Below the pieces are notes generated by a model. It searched no databases, was not told the DNA's origin, and saw nothing but the letters and a program-made list of their open reading frames with translations. The position numbers and the translations under genes are program-made. From Trichormus sp. NMC-1 (GTDB lineage: Bacteria; Cyanobacteriota; Cyanobacteriia; Cyanobacteriales; Nostocaceae), in NCBI RefSeq assembly GCF_001858025.1, contig NZ_LZQD01000005.1:119406-183405 (forward strand): DNA of 64,000 nucleotides, in the 5' to 3' direction. This document shows, piece after piece, positions 1-9,554 of the stretch; position 1 is the stretch's first letter, and each line of letters starts with the position of its first letter.

Positions 1-471
1 GTATTGTCAAGTAAGCACTCTGGCTATTCCCCAAGAAGGATTAAGGACTCATCTGAAAGAATTTGGATTTATAAAATTGTTTAGGAAAGACTTTAAAAAG
101 GAAGACTCTAGACATTATATTTTATATCTACTAGATGAGGAGAAAATCAAAGACATAACCAGAAGTACCTTTATCACAATTCATGATACCCATTGGGGTA
201 TTGAAACATTTCATCGAGCCATAAAACAAGTATGTGGAATTTGTCGGTTCATGGTTAGAGATACCTGTGCAATCAAAACTCATATATTTTGTTCACTTCA
301 AGCTTTTGTGAAATTGGAGTTTATGCGCTCTGAAAATATAATTAGCAATTGGTATGAAGTACAAAGGAATCTGTTTACTTCTGTTGTCCGTGAGCATATT
401 TTTGCCAACCTTCGCAAGGATGCCATTATCTAGACTACATAGATGATATTTTTTGTCAATGCGTAAGTCCT
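1..471 (+). mobile_element. Right end of an IS copy, cut by the window edge
   Basis: This is the 3' part of an insertion sequence that ends in the terminal repeat TGTCAATGCGTAAGTCCT at 454-471. The same end bounds the complete copy at 25553-26690, which lies in the opposite orientation. The left end is outside the window, so the target duplication cannot be checked here. Confidence 0.9.
2..433 (+). CDS. IS transposase, C-terminal part (partial at window start)
   Basis: The frame is open from the window edge to a stop at 431-433 and encodes the C-terminal third of a DDE transposase. The last 118 residues are identical to the transposase at 25591-26616. It includes the HWGIETFHRAIKQ segment, which holds the catalytic Glu and a Lys seven positions on, as in the IS4 superfamily. 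The ATG at 77 is internal. Protein identity between the two copies implies recent transposition. Whether this copy is intact cannot be told from this window. Confidence 0.88.
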   Translation, partial: YCQVSTLAIPQEGLRTHLKEFGFIKLFRKDFKKEDSRHYILYLLDEEKIKDITRSTFITIHDTHWGIETFHRAIKQVCGICRFMVRDTCAIKTHIFCSLQAFVKLEFMRSENIISNWYEVQRNLFTSVVREHIFANLRKDAII

Positions 472-497
472 ATGATCTTATGAAGTTCTAGGAAATT

Positions 498-687
498 TAG
501 AGGATGTTTTCAAAATATTTTATTTAGAGATCAAATTGCTCGAAACCTAACCCCAACCCCTTCTCTACCAGGGAATGAGAGTAAGAATCAAAGCCTCTCT
601 CCCTGTATCGGATACCCTACGGGCAGCCTCTCCGCGTCTATGGAGAGGGGTTGCTAGTAAACTTGGCGATTTTTCAAACATCCTCTA
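498..687. repeat. MITE-like repeat, family 1 (GAGGATGTTT ends)
   Basis: The stretch begins GAGGATGTTTTCAAAA and ends with the inverted form TTTTCAAACATCCTC. A related copy in the other orientation lies at 32189-32357 and shares the internal text about a gene-rich C/T tract and AAGAATCAAAGCCTCTCTCCC. No coding frame is present. A second copy of the right end recurs at 838-854, after the family 2 repeat. Confidence 0.7.
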
Positions 688-725
688 AGGGAACACCAAA
701 AAATAAATTACCCAAAACCAAAATT

Positions 726-829
726 GTAGGGTGGGTTACGCTGCGCTAACCCACCATTATTCCTTCAGTTTATGGTGGGTTACGGACTACCGTCCTATAG
801 CCTGCGTGGCGTAGCCATACCCACCCTAC
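726..829. repeat. Repeat family 2 (GTAGGGTGGGTTA ends)
   Basis: An imperfect palindrome begins GTAGGGTGGGTTACGC and ends ACCCACCCTAC, with an internal GGTGGGTTACGG. A second copy with the same ends is at 43904-44023. This kind of GGTGGGTTA repeat is common between genes in Nostocales. Together with the family 1 repeat it fills the gene-free stretch from 472 to 978. Confidence 0.7.
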
Positions 830-978
830 TTTGCGATTTTTCAAACATCCTCTAAAAGCCTGTTTCTTTGTAGGACATAGGACTCTTGAAAGTCTTGACA
901 AAGAAATGATATTAGCGTTGCTAACTGCTAGTTGTTGGTGTTTTTAGTTCATTAGTCATCATTCACCTAACTGAGATT

Positions 979-1969
979 TTATTTTTTGGGTGGAGTAAAA
1001 CCAAATATGGAAAAAATCCAGTGATACCATTCTTGATGAGTAGTCACGAAAGTTAAAGCTGATTCCAAATCTACATCTAAATCTTTGTTATAAATACTGA
1101 TAATGAGATCATAAATCAAATCAAAGAGAATTCTATCTTGTTTATTGAATAAAATAAAGTTCCCATTAGCACTATTTTCTAGTTGTTTGATTCTTTCCTT
1201 ACCTACCTTACCACTAATCTCTGGTTGACGTTCATCTCTAATTAAATCAAACTTACTTTGAGGATTATTAATAACTAATTCATTAAAATTAGTAATACGA
1301 CTCGTAAAGGGAGTTCCACTAATTTCTAGAAAAGCAATTACATGATGTTTCTGCCCATGTTGTATAACAATATGTTCTGGTAATACCCTTTTACCTAAAC
1401 GATATTGTGTTAATTTAAATGACTGGATGTGAGTTAAAGCTTCAGCAATATTCCTCAATTTACCAATATCATCACCATCACTAATAATCGCTGCATTATG
1501 ATATTTTTGTTCCAACTCTGTTTTGTGTTCATTTAAATATTCAATCACAGGATTTACAGAGATTGTAGTTTCACCAGATAAATAGGAAGAAATATTGATT
1601 ATTAGCTCGAAGATTAAAATATTTACTCAAATACTCTAAAGAATAACTATCTAAATTTGGAAAACAGTCTTTAGCTAGAATCCAGGTACAATCAAATTGT
1701 AAATTTTGCCAAGGTAAACCAACTTGTCGAAAACTACGTTTGAGGATATCAATATCATGTTCTGCATAGTGACAGATGATTTTTTTATCTTCAACAATAG
1801 TCAGAAATTCCGTTAATAATGTTTTCAGACTTTTGAGATTTAAAACATTTTGAAAACCATGAGAATTACCATCACAAAAACCTTCATAAATGACCACACC
1901 TTGACTATCAACAATAGCTAATTCACTTAAGTTGGGGTTGCCTTCAGTATCTAAGATAACAAAGTCCAT
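979..1969 (-). pseudogene. DEDD-type exonuclease-domain protein, split by a frameshift
   Basis: Two frames read as one gene. The first (1969 to 1571, 132 aa) begins MDFVILDTEGNP and has the DxE of a DnaQ/RNase T-like exonuclease plus ICHYAEHDID, matching the second acidic motif. It then ends abruptly in a hydrophobic tail after YFNLRANNQ. The second frame (1548 to 979, 189 aa) stays open upstream of its first ATG, reading SSYLSGETTISVNPVIEYL right to the point where the first frame drifts. One small indel near 1595-1605 would fuse them into a protein of about 325 aa. The function of the C-terminal half is unknown. It may be a pseudogene or a sequencing error; two separate genes are less likely because the second frame lacks its own leader. 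Confidence 0.6.
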
Positions 1970-2162
1970 AAAATTTTATTTGTAAGTAGATTATCGTAAT
2001 GCCTGTGATAATTAAATCATAAACTATAAAAGACTGAAAAGTGTTTTAAGTAGCCATCATGAACTGCGTACACCAGGACACATGAAAAACTTCTTATTCC
2101 CCTCATCGCTTGCGGGGAGGGGTTAGGGGTGGGGTCCAGGAAGAATCTTTTTAAAGTTGGAT

Positions 2163-3071
2163 TTAACTCACTGCTTGAGTCATTCCCAGGAATTTTTGTG
2201 TTTGTGCGGTGATACCAAATAAGCTATCTGCATGACAGAATATTTCCCAAGCGCGAACTCCCATAAAACCAATACCTGCAACTGCCAAGGGAATTGCTGC
2301 TGCGCCTAAAAGTGCCGCAATTGGCGGAAATATCATGCAGATTGTTAAAAGAATTCCTGTAATTACAGCACCAGAAATGCCAGCTTTGGCGGTAGCTATG
2401 GCAACTTTCTGCACTAACTCCTGCTGTGTAATTTTGCCTTCAACGCATAATAATGAGTTTTCCAATATGGAGAATACTAACTCAATTACTGCGGCGGCAA
2501 CTGCTCCTTTGATAACTGCGCCAACTACCTCTGCAACTGCTGCTTTAAATGCTGCATCAGCCAAAACCTGCTTGGCAACTGCTAGTTCTTCTGGAGTCAT
2601 ATCCACACCACCACGGGCGCGATTAACCCAAAATTGCTCAAAAATGCCGTTAGTAGCTTCGCTTCCGCCACCATTGACATGAGCTTGAATATGGCTCCAG
2701 TCTTTATCTTGACAAAATTCACGAATTGCCTCTGGGCCTTGAGCGCGAATTTGTGCCGGAATGCTTTCAAATACGTTGGCTGCTTCTTGAATATTTCGCA
2801 TTCCACCGCGCACACCAGCCCGTGCAAATTTGAGTTGTAAACCTGCTGGTAAGTTCTCAAACCGGATATTGTTGGCTATTTTGAAAGTTTCTTGAGTAGC
2901 AATTATACCAGCACTAGCTATGGAACTGGGCGCTGCTTGTGCAAAATCGACGATCTGAGTTGTAGTTTCTTGAACTTTAGCAATGACTTGGTTAGCCAAA
3001 TTTTGAGTATCGGTAACTGCTGCTTGCACCTTAGCGGTTAGCGATTCAATAGAATTTAGGTTGATTTCCAT
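2163..3071 (-). CDS. Hypothetical membrane-associated protein with a DWSH...H motif
   Basis: This is a 302-aa protein that I do not recognise. The first 65 residues are helical and Ala/Gln-rich. Around residues 120-155 there is a polar segment DKDWSHIQAHVNGGGSEATN followed by FEQFWVNRARGG, whose His-Gly-Gly-Asn pattern recalls HNH-type folds without being convincing. The C-terminal half is strongly hydrophobic, with long Ala/Val/Ile runs (about residues 185-210 and 235-275) that look like membrane helices. The gene stands alone, convergent with nothing and divergent from the rhomboid gene at 3259. Confidence 0.7.
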   Translation of the reverse strand: MEINLNSIESLTAKVQAAVTDTQNLANQVIAKVQETTTQIVDFAQAAPSSIASAGIIATQETFKIANNIRFENLPAGLQLKFARAGVRGGMRNIQEAANVFESIPAQIRAQGPEAIREFCQDKDWSHIQAHVNGGGSEATNGIFEQFWVNRARGGVDMTPEELAVAKQVLADAAFKAAVAEVVGAVIKGAVAAAVIELVFSILENSLLCVEGKITQQELVQKVAIATAKAGISGAVITGILLTICMIFPPIAALLGAAAIPLAVAGIGFMGVRAWEIFCHADSLFGITAQTQKFLGMTQAVS

Positions 3072-3258
3072 ATTTTAGATTTTAGTTAAACTTGCATACT
3101 TAGATTATCAGCCTATTAATCCTCATCTGGCAAGTTCAAAAAAAACTTGAGATAGAGATTGCCACAGTACATACACGGGATTATTATTCCTTTTTCGCTG
3201 ACCAATTTCTAGCTAGTCAGGCTATATTGCAATTAATAGATCATGAGAAAAAACGCCT

Positions 3259-3930
3259 GTGTTTCCTCTTTACGACGAAAACCCAACGCGAATCACTCCG
3301 TATTTCACTTACGGATTGATTGGCATGAATATTGTCATTTTCCTGCATGAAGTAAGTTTGTCTAATGAACAATTGGAGCAGTTTTTTCAGCTATATGCCT
3401 TAATACCAAGAGAGTTCACAAACAACTTAGCTGGTGAGTGGACAACGTTATTTACTTCACAATTTTTACATGGCGGTTGGTGGCATCTCATATCCAATAT
3501 GCTTTATTTATGGATATTTGGTAACAATATTGAAGAACGCTTAGGACATTTAAAATATCTGATTTTTTATCTGTCTTGTGGTGCTTCTGCTGCCTTATGT
3601 CAATGGTTTATTGGCATAAATTCTGCTATTCCTTCTTTGGGGGCTAGTGGTGCAATTGCTGGGGTTTTAGGTGCTTATCTTCTTTGGTTTCCGCAAGCGA
3701 AAATTAAAACCTTAGTTTTTTTAGGGTTTTTCGTCACCATCATCAATGTTCCAGCAGTGGTAATGATTGGTCTTTTCTTTATTCAAAATCTCATTTCTGG
3801 TTTTGCCAGTCTGCAAGCATCTGCCAATATGAGTGTTGAAACTGGGGGAGTTGCTTACTGGGCGCACATCGGCGGCTTTGTGTTCGGGATGATTTTTGCC
3901 CCTCTGTTTAGGTTGTTTCAGGGTGATTAG
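3259..3930 (+). CDS. Rhomboid family intramembrane serine protease
   Basis: A 223-aa polytopic membrane protein. It shows the family signatures in order: a WWHLISNMLYLWIFG segment in the second helix, GASGAIAGVLGAYL with the catalytic Ser, and HIGGFVFGM with the catalytic His near the C-terminus. Rhomboids cleave transmembrane helices of client proteins within the membrane. The start is GTG, giving MFPLYDENPTRITPYFTYGL. The stop is 3 bp from the stop of the convergent Wzc-like gene. No substrate can be inferred from the context. Confidence 0.92.
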   Translation: MFPLYDENPTRITPYFTYGLIGMNIVIFLHEVSLSNEQLEQFFQLYALIPREFTNNLAGEWTTLFTSQFLHGGWWHLISNMLYLWIFGNNIEERLGHLKYLIFYLSCGASAALCQWFIGINSAIPSLGASGAIAGVLGAYLLWFPQAKIKTLVFLGFFVTIINVPAVVMIGLFFIQNLISGFASLQASANMSVETGGVAYWAHIGGFVFGMIFAPLFRLFQGD

Positions 3931-3933
3931 GCG

Positions 3934-6120
3934 CTATTTTTTGCGGAAAATAGCGGAAATTTCGGCGGCTGGTTCGATTACTTCCAGGTCTATCTCAGGC
4001 GTAGCGGTAGGTAATTCTACTAGTTCTTCAGGTAGATTAACTTTGATATCAGCACCATTAATAATAGATCCTAATAGTCCTAATTCATCTTCTAGCAATT
4101 GATCAATGGCTTCACCCAACATATTTTCTTGTGTATAGTTTGGTCGTGCCACCAGGACTATACCATCACTATAGGGTTGGATTAACAATGGATCATTGGA
4201 AATGCTGAGAGGATTAGTATCTAATATGACTAAATCATAGCGCTCGCGTGCGTCTTCTATCAGGCGGCGCATTTCGCTCGATTCTAGGATAGCAGCAGAT
4301 TGACGTACTGGCCCTGCGCTGGGAATAATGTATAAATTTTCTACATCGGGAACTAAGCGAATACAGTCACTCAAGCTGGAATAATAAAGCAGTGGTTCCA
4401 TAGTGGCATAGGTGTCAGGAGCAACTTTCAGAGACCAAGCGCGGGAGGGCGATCGCAAATCTGTTTCGATAATCAAGGTTCTTTTCCCAGCCAGTGCGGA
4501 AGCTATACCCAAGTTATAAGCACTCACTGTTTTACCCTCTTGGCTACTGACGCTAGTAATCAATATTACCTTTAAGTTTTTACCACCTATGCGGCGTAAA
4601 TTACTGCGAAACTTTTCATAAAACTCTAAATATGGCGAATCTGGAGAAAGTATTACTGGTAAGGCTTCTGGATCTAAATTATCAACAGGGATCAAAGGCA
4701 ATTCTCCCAGCAATAGCACTTCTTTTTGTTTGAGACTTTCGCGGATATCCTCTCTGGTTTTGAAAGTTCCTTCCAGTGACCCTAACAAAAATATCACACC
4801 ACCACCAATGACCATACCCAAGAAACCACCGATAGCCAATGTCGCAGGGACACTCTTTGGTTTAATAGGAACAGCGCTAACTGTTGGCTGGCTGGCAATA
4901 CTAAGACTACTGACAGTTTCTGCTTCTGCGGTTTTAGCATCAGTGAGCTTTGCTTGCATTTGGTCATAGATAGCTTTTTTCAGACCAACTACCTGCTCCA
5001 AACGCGATCGCTCTAATTGTTTATTGGGTACAAGCGAAGATTCTCGTCTTAATTGTTCCTCCTGTTCCTTTTGCTGTTTTAGTTGTTGTTCTAGCGTCTC
5101 TTTTTGGGTTTGCAAAGCCACCATTTGGTTTGCTAATGCCTGCCGTGTAGGATCTAGACTACTTTGGGTACGAATACCCTGAACATTACCTTGGATAGGG
5201 GCTGCAATCCCACCACCTCCTAACACCTCAGCGGCACGTTCTTGGAGTAATTCTTCAGAAGCTTCTTTTTGGCGCTGTAATTGAATCATTGTCGGGTGTT
5301 CAGGTCGTAAATCTTTTCTGAGAAGGGCAATTTGTGATTCAGCTTGATAAATTTGCGATCGCAAGTTGGCAATAATTGGATCAGCGCTCAAAGCCGAAGA
5401 AACATAAGCCTGTCCAACTGTTAACCCCAACTTATTTTCTAAACTACGGATTTGGGCATCAATTCCAGAAATGGTAAATTCAAGTTGCCTTTGTTGATTT
5501 TGGCTCGTAGTAATACCACCTAGCAAACTTCCATTTTCAGCTGCCAAAATTGCTGGTCGTTCCCGGCGATCATATTGTTCTAGTTTATTCTCAGCAGCTT
5601 GGAGTTCTTGCTTAAACTCTGGTAAGCGATCGTTCACTTTTTTAATAATAGCTTTTAATCGTCCAGTATTAATCTCGCCACTCAACTGAACCATTGACTT
5701 CATCAACTCGTCCAACACCTCTTTGCCTCGGTTGGGATTGCTATCTACATACTTAAGGATAATACCTGAAGAATTTAATTTCCCAGTTGCGTCTGCCTTA
5801 GGCAATTTAATTGACACATTTGCACCAATGGTTTTTGGCTTAGTTTTTACTTTGGCTGCTACATTTTCAATAATTTGGTTGGATAATAAAATTTCTTCTG
5901 TCAGTTCCTTACCTTGTTCTTGAATTTCCGTACCAGTTTTAGAGAAAGAAATTGTGGGACTAACGTAGTTCATAGCAGATTCTGCTACATAACTAACTGG
6001 TGGATCTGGTTGTATTGCCACTACTACTGAACCAGCTACTACCAAAGAAAAACTAGCTAATCCAATCCATTTATACTTTTCAAACGCAATAAGATAGCGT
6101 TTAACAATTGGTGGTGTCAT
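3934..6120 (-). CDS. Wzc-like polysaccharide co-polymerase / BY-kinase
   Basis: A 728-aa inner-membrane protein of the Wzz/Wzc (GumC/ExoP) type, which controls chain length and export of surface polysaccharide. It has an N-terminal membrane helix (about residues 17-37), a Wzz periplasmic domain, a long coiled coil rich in Gln/Glu (about 160-400), a second membrane helix near 425-450 (GGFLGMVIGGGVIFLLGS) and a C-terminal ATPase domain. That domain shows Walker A SSQEGKT, Walker A' TLIIETDLRSP and Walker B YDLVILDTNP. The C-terminus ends AIFRKK with no tyrosine cluster, so autophosphorylation as in E. coli Wzc is doubtful. It is the last gene of the exosortase-linked cluster, 54 bp downstream of the Wza-like gene. 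Confidence 0.93.
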   Translation of the reverse strand: MTPPIVKRYLIAFEKYKWIGLASFSLVVAGSVVVAIQPDPPVSYVAESAMNYVSPTISFSKTGTEIQEQGKELTEEILLSNQIIENVAAKVKTKPKTIGANVSIKLPKADATGKLNSSGIILKYVDSNPNRGKEVLDELMKSMVQLSGEINTGRLKAIIKKVNDRLPEFKQELQAAENKLEQYDRRERPAILAAENGSLLGGITTSQNQQRQLEFTISGIDAQIRSLENKLGLTVGQAYVSSALSADPIIANLRSQIYQAESQIALLRKDLRPEHPTMIQLQRQKEASEELLQERAAEVLGGGGIAAPIQGNVQGIRTQSSLDPTRQALANQMVALQTQKETLEQQLKQQKEQEEQLRRESSLVPNKQLERSRLEQVVGLKKAIYDQMQAKLTDAKTAEAETVSSLSIASQPTVSAVPIKPKSVPATLAIGGFLGMVIGGGVIFLLGSLEGTFKTREDIRESLKQKEVLLLGELPLIPVDNLDPEALPVILSPDSPYLEFYEKFRSNLRRIGGKNLKVILITSVSSQEGKTVSAYNLGIASALAGKRTLIIETDLRSPSRAWSLKVAPDTYATMEPLLYYSSLSDCIRLVPDVENLYIIPSAGPVRQSAAILESSEMRRLIEDARERYDLVILDTNPLSISNDPLLIQPYSDGIVLVARPNYTQENMLGEAIDQLLEDELGLLGSIINGADIKVNLPEELVELPTATPEIDLEVIEPAAEISAIFRKK

Positions 6121-6174
6121 ATTATTTAATTAGTTATTAATTATTAGTTATGAGTCATAAATGGTTTCTGGAAA

Positions 6175-7545
6175 TTATTTATTTGTACCTCCACCAAATA
6201 AGCCGCTACCAAAGTTTTCAAAAAAACGGATAAATGATTGCACATTAAAATAGGGCTGGGTAAGGGTACTCAATAAATTAGTAAGTTTACCAACAAGATT
6301 TCGACCAACAACAATCACATCATTATCTTGCAGTGCCACATTTTGAGAAGCATCACCACCAAGTGCCTTTTTGGCATCAAGCTTTTGAGTAACAGCTTTG
6401 CCTTTTTCAGGATCAAAACGAACCAAGGCAATATCCCTAAGATTAGCCGTATTCAGAGGAACACTTCCTAACACATCTAGAAATGTACTACCATTGGGCA
6501 GCGATTGTGTAGCAATTCCTCCTGCGGCATAGTTTAAAACTCGGATTTTAATCTGGGGGATAGCTAAATTGGAACGTGCCACCAATTTGCGATCATAACC
6601 GTCATCAGTACCTAGTTCCCGGCGAAGTATAATTATTGCATCCCCATCTTGTAAGCGCAGGTTAGGTAGTGAACCACCATTTTGCAACGCTGCATATAAG
6701 TTAATATTTTGGGAAACTATGGAACCATCTGTTAATTTACGACGAATTACCACTTGTCGTAGGTCTGCGGTCAAGGTGGAACCACCTGCTAAAGGTAAAA
6801 TATCAGTAATTCGAGGCATTCCTGAACCCGCAGAATAAATTCCTGGACGAAATACTTCCCCCGTAATAGTAACTTGTACTGGTCGCATCTGTGCTAAAGA
6901 TACTATAATTATATCAGTAGTAATACGACTTAAAGCCAAGCGAATTTTTTCTTGGGCTTCATCTAAACTTAAGCCTTGTATAGAAATTTGCCCTACTTGT
7001 GGAATCACAATATTGCCGTCTTGACTAATTGTGGCTTGAAAACTCAAATCTGGACGTTGCCCACTCAGTGATAACAATATCTTGGGATTAATGACATAAC
7101 GATCTAAGCCTGCTCGAATTTTTTCCTGTGCTTCTTGCAAACTCAAACCTTTTAAAAAAATTACTCCCAATAGGGGGACGACAATATTTCCTTCTAAATT
7201 AATTGCAGCTTGAAAACTTAAGTCTGGAAAACGCTCAACTGTCACAGCAATAGAATCTCCAATTCCTAACTTGTATGGGCCAGGAGGACGCTGAACCACA
7301 ACGCTAATTCCATCTCCTATGCCTAAGAGATAGCGGTTGAATTGCGGAGAAATTTCGTCTGCATTAGGAGATATAACTTCAGAACTTGTAGGAGGTATGG
7401 GAAATTGTTCTGGTGATTCTGTTGAAGATGGTGAAGGCTGCGCTACAACGGGTAGGATAGATGTGGTTAAGCTAACACTCACCTGAAGAGTTAAAAAACA
7501 CAGGGCGCTGAATTTACGCATATAAAAACTGGGAACCATCAACAT
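6175..7545 (-). CDS. Wza-like polysaccharide export protein with repeated export domain
   Basis: A 456-aa secreted or outer-membrane protein of the polysaccharide export (SLBB) family. The N-terminus is a signal peptide ending near VVAQ; the likely start is one of three Met codons, with MRKFSALCFL at 7521 giving the neatest signal. The segment LGIGD...PDLSFQA...GNIVVP...LQEAQEKIR is present twice in tandem (about residues 70-160 and 160-215), so the export domain is duplicated. SLBB-type segments (VTITGEVFRPGIY and later) follow. It should form the outer part of the export channel with the adjacent Wzc-like protein. Confidence 0.92.
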   Translation of the reverse strand: MLMVPSFYMRKFSALCFLTLQVSVSLTTSILPVVAQPSPSSTESPEQFPIPPTSSEVISPNADEISPQFNRYLLGIGDGISVVVQRPPGPYKLGIGDSIAVTVERFPDLSFQAAINLEGNIVVPLLGVIFLKGLSLQEAQEKIRAGLDRYVINPKILLSLSGQRPDLSFQATISQDGNIVIPQVGQISIQGLSLDEAQEKIRLALSRITTDIIIVSLAQMRPVQVTITGEVFRPGIYSAGSGMPRITDILPLAGGSTLTADLRQVVIRRKLTDGSIVSQNINLYAALQNGGSLPNLRLQDGDAIIILRRELGTDDGYDRKLVARSNLAIPQIKIRVLNYAAGGIATQSLPNGSTFLDVLGSVPLNTANLRDIALVRFDPEKGKAVTQKLDAKKALGGDASQNVALQDNDVIVVGRNLVGKLTNLLSTLTQPYFNVQSFIRFFENFGSGLFGGGTNK

Positions 7546-7572
7546 CAGTGTAGTATAGTTAAATAATATACT

Positions 7573-8295
7573 TTAAAGAGCTTTGGCCATCAATGCAGTT
7601 TGCACTGTTGCACCGAGAGACTCAAGCTTTGTCCAAGATGTTTCCACTTGCCCAAAAGGCTCCATTGGTATCAGAATGCTCACAGCCACCCAAGGAACAC
7701 GCTTTTTTTGCCACTGTGCCAATTGGTCTGCCACAAACCACTTTAGTGGAGATGAAGTTCCACCATCGGGCATCGCGTACCATTGTAAAACAGCAAAAGT
7801 TTGTTGTTGTGTCGTAGCCCGAAAAAATCTAGCTTCAACTTTTTTGGTGGCATTTGACTCTGAAACGGAAGGCTGTTTCACAGTAAATTCAGCATCACGA
7901 TATTGAGCTATGTTCCACTTTCCCCAACTTAATTTCCCCCAGCCGTTAACATCTGTCCACTCTATCTCTGGTTGATCTCTAGGTCCGTTTTGTGGTAGCA
8001 ACAGCAGTATAACCTCAATTGCTGAATCTTCTGGCTTGAGTATCTGTAAAGACCATTTATGTTCGCCAATTTGTGATTCTGACTGTTTAATGGTTTGCCA
8101 CCCAGGAAGACTTAATCCCACTTTCCGAATATTTTTCAATTCCTTGAGTTGAGTAATTGGTGGTGGCTGTTTCCATGACCATTTTCCTGTTAGGTATCCA
8201 GGAACTGCTCCCACTACTAACAGCAGTACCAGCAATATTAGCACTGCTACCTGACTCCATTGCTGTTCCTTGAAAAACTTGGATAAGGAAGTCAT
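7573..8295 (-). CDS. Cyanoexosortase A system-associated protein (EpsI-like)
   Basis: A 240-aa protein with one N-terminal membrane helix (about residues 16-35, VAVLILLVLLLVVGAVPGYL) and a soluble domain with the pattern of the EpsI-like proteins that accompany exosortases (WSLQILKP, VEWTDVNGWGKL region, ending in a VQTALMA helix). It lies between the exosortase gene and the Wza-like gene on the same strand, 27 bp before the latter. Its role is inferred from family and position, probably in assembly or export of polysaccharide or sorted proteins. The exact reaction is unknown. Confidence 0.8.
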   Translation of the reverse strand: MTSLSKFFKEQQWSQVAVLILLVLLLVVGAVPGYLTGKWSWKQPPPITQLKELKNIRKVGLSLPGWQTIKQSESQIGEHKWSLQILKPEDSAIEVILLLLPQNGPRDQPEIEWTDVNGWGKLSWGKWNIAQYRDAEFTVKQPSVSESNATKKVEARFFRATTQQQTFAVLQWYAMPDGGTSSPLKWFVADQLAQWQKKRVPWVAVSILIPMEPFGQVETSWTKLESLGATVQTALMAKAL

Positions 8296-8328
8296 TAGTA
8301 AAATTTTCTACACGTAGGCTACATTATA

Positions 8329-8378
8329 CTATAGCAGGTGACATTTTGTACTTTCTGCAACCTGCAATCTGCTGTATG
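8329..8378. repeat. Short repeat with TATAGCAG/CTGCTGTA ends
   Basis: A 50-bp stretch starts TATAGCAGG and ends TGCAATCTGCTGTAT. The right end matches the ends of the family 3 repeats at 25393-25499 and 35939-36031, but the interior differs. It lies in the 267-bp gap between the exosortase gene and its partner. Confidence 0.5.
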
Positions 8379-8494
8379 TAAATATGAACTAGGCTAAAAA
8401 TCTCTTCCTATTTGCTTTGTCCCAATTAAGTTGTTACACCCAGCTACTTGTATTAGAAATCGACCAAATTCAAATATGCGTGTTCCAGAACCCT

Positions 8495-8524
8495 TGTAGA
8501 GACGTTGCATGCAACGTCTCTACA
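8495..8524. repeat. Perfect 30-bp palindrome (GAGACGTTGCATGCAACGTCTC)
   Basis: A perfect inverted repeat of 15-bp arms with no loop lies just downstream of the cyanoexosortase gene. A close relative (GAGACGTTTCATGAAACGTCTC) is at 62235-62260 inside the first nifD element. It may act as a transcription terminator or be a mobile palindromic repeat; there is no T-tract to favour the former. Confidence 0.7.
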
Positions 8525-8562
8525 TCCTTGTTTCACAAGATGTCTATGGAATTTTAAATTGT

Positions 8563-9465
8563 TTAAACTTCTCCCATTTCCTCGTCTAACTTAATTGCTG
8601 ATGCTTCTGAGAAATAACTATTCATCCAATTTAGCAAAGGTATTAGTAATAACAACATACAACCAGAGTATAGGTCGCCACCCCAACCTTCATGTAGCCA
8701 TGAAAAAGCTCCATCTTGGCCTGTACCGTGAAAGTATGCCAGTAAAGTGTTACGAATGATATTAGCAGTCACACTAATGACGACAGCAATAGATAGAAAG
8801 CCAAAAGTTATCCGCCGTGAAGATAAAGCATCTGTCCAATAAAGCAGCATTAAGCCCACATAAAGAGTGGTAAATAACATTTTCAAGCCTGCACAATAGG
8901 GGGCTACTTCCACAATTCTCCCTCCTATATATAAATTTATACCATCTACTACTACTGTCATCCCAGATTGATTGAGGATAAAGGCAGCTGTACCAGCAAT
9001 AAAGCTTTGCAGAGGAAAGCTATAGGGAGTTATCAAGTAAGGTAATGCTGTTGGAGTGGCTAAAAATACTAGTATTAGGGGAAATCCTTGTAATTTTAAC
9101 CCTGGTATTCCCTTGAACCATAAGCAAAGTCCTGACAGTATGATGGGCAAGGAAAGATTAACCCATTCAGTTACACCACTTAAATAAAAAATCACCCCTG
9201 TTATTAATAAGCCAAGGCCAATAGGATGGGTAATATTAGCTAAACGTTGCCACTGTTTCCGGTTTGTCCAAGCCAGATAACCAGCAAATGGGAGACCGAT
9301 AATACCGTGGCTGAAATACTCATGTTCTATACTGATAGTTTTGTGCAGCCAACCATCTAACCAATGTAGCAATATAGGAGCATAAAGCAAGAGCAAAATT
9401 CCGAAAATTCCGAAACTTAACAATTGGGCTGTGTTTCTGCTTTTAATTTGTTGCTGGAGTGCCAT
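8563..9465 (-). CDS. crtA: Cyanoexosortase A
   Basis: A 300-aa integral membrane protein with about eight hydrophobic helices. The exosortase catalytic residues are visible: Cys in VAPYCAGLKMLF, Arg in NIIRNTLLAYFHG, and His in FSWLHEGWGG. Exosortases are transpeptidase-like enzymes that process PEP-CTERM-type sorting signals; the cyanobacterial branch is usually encoded with polysaccharide export genes, as here. No PEP-CTERM substrate is encoded in the window. The gene symbol follows the usual name for this family and is not the carotenoid crtA. Confidence 0.88.
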   Translation of the reverse strand: MALQQQIKSRNTAQLLSFGIFGILLLLYAPILLHWLDGWLHKTISIEHEYFSHGIIGLPFAGYLAWTNRKQWQRLANITHPIGLGLLITGVIFYLSGVTEWVNLSLPIILSGLCLWFKGIPGLKLQGFPLILVFLATPTALPYLITPYSFPLQSFIAGTAAFILNQSGMTVVVDGINLYIGGRIVEVAPYCAGLKMLFTTLYVGLMLLYWTDALSSRRITFGFLSIAVVISVTANIIRNTLLAYFHGTGQDGAFSWLHEGWGGDLYSGCMLLLLIPLLNWMNSYFSEASAIKLDEEMGEV

Positions 9466-9554
9466 AGTTATAATTCAAAATTTAAAACTCAAAAGTTAAA
9501 ATTCAAACTTGCCATGAATACTGGCTATTGCTGAGTAAGTAAAATAAATTAAAC

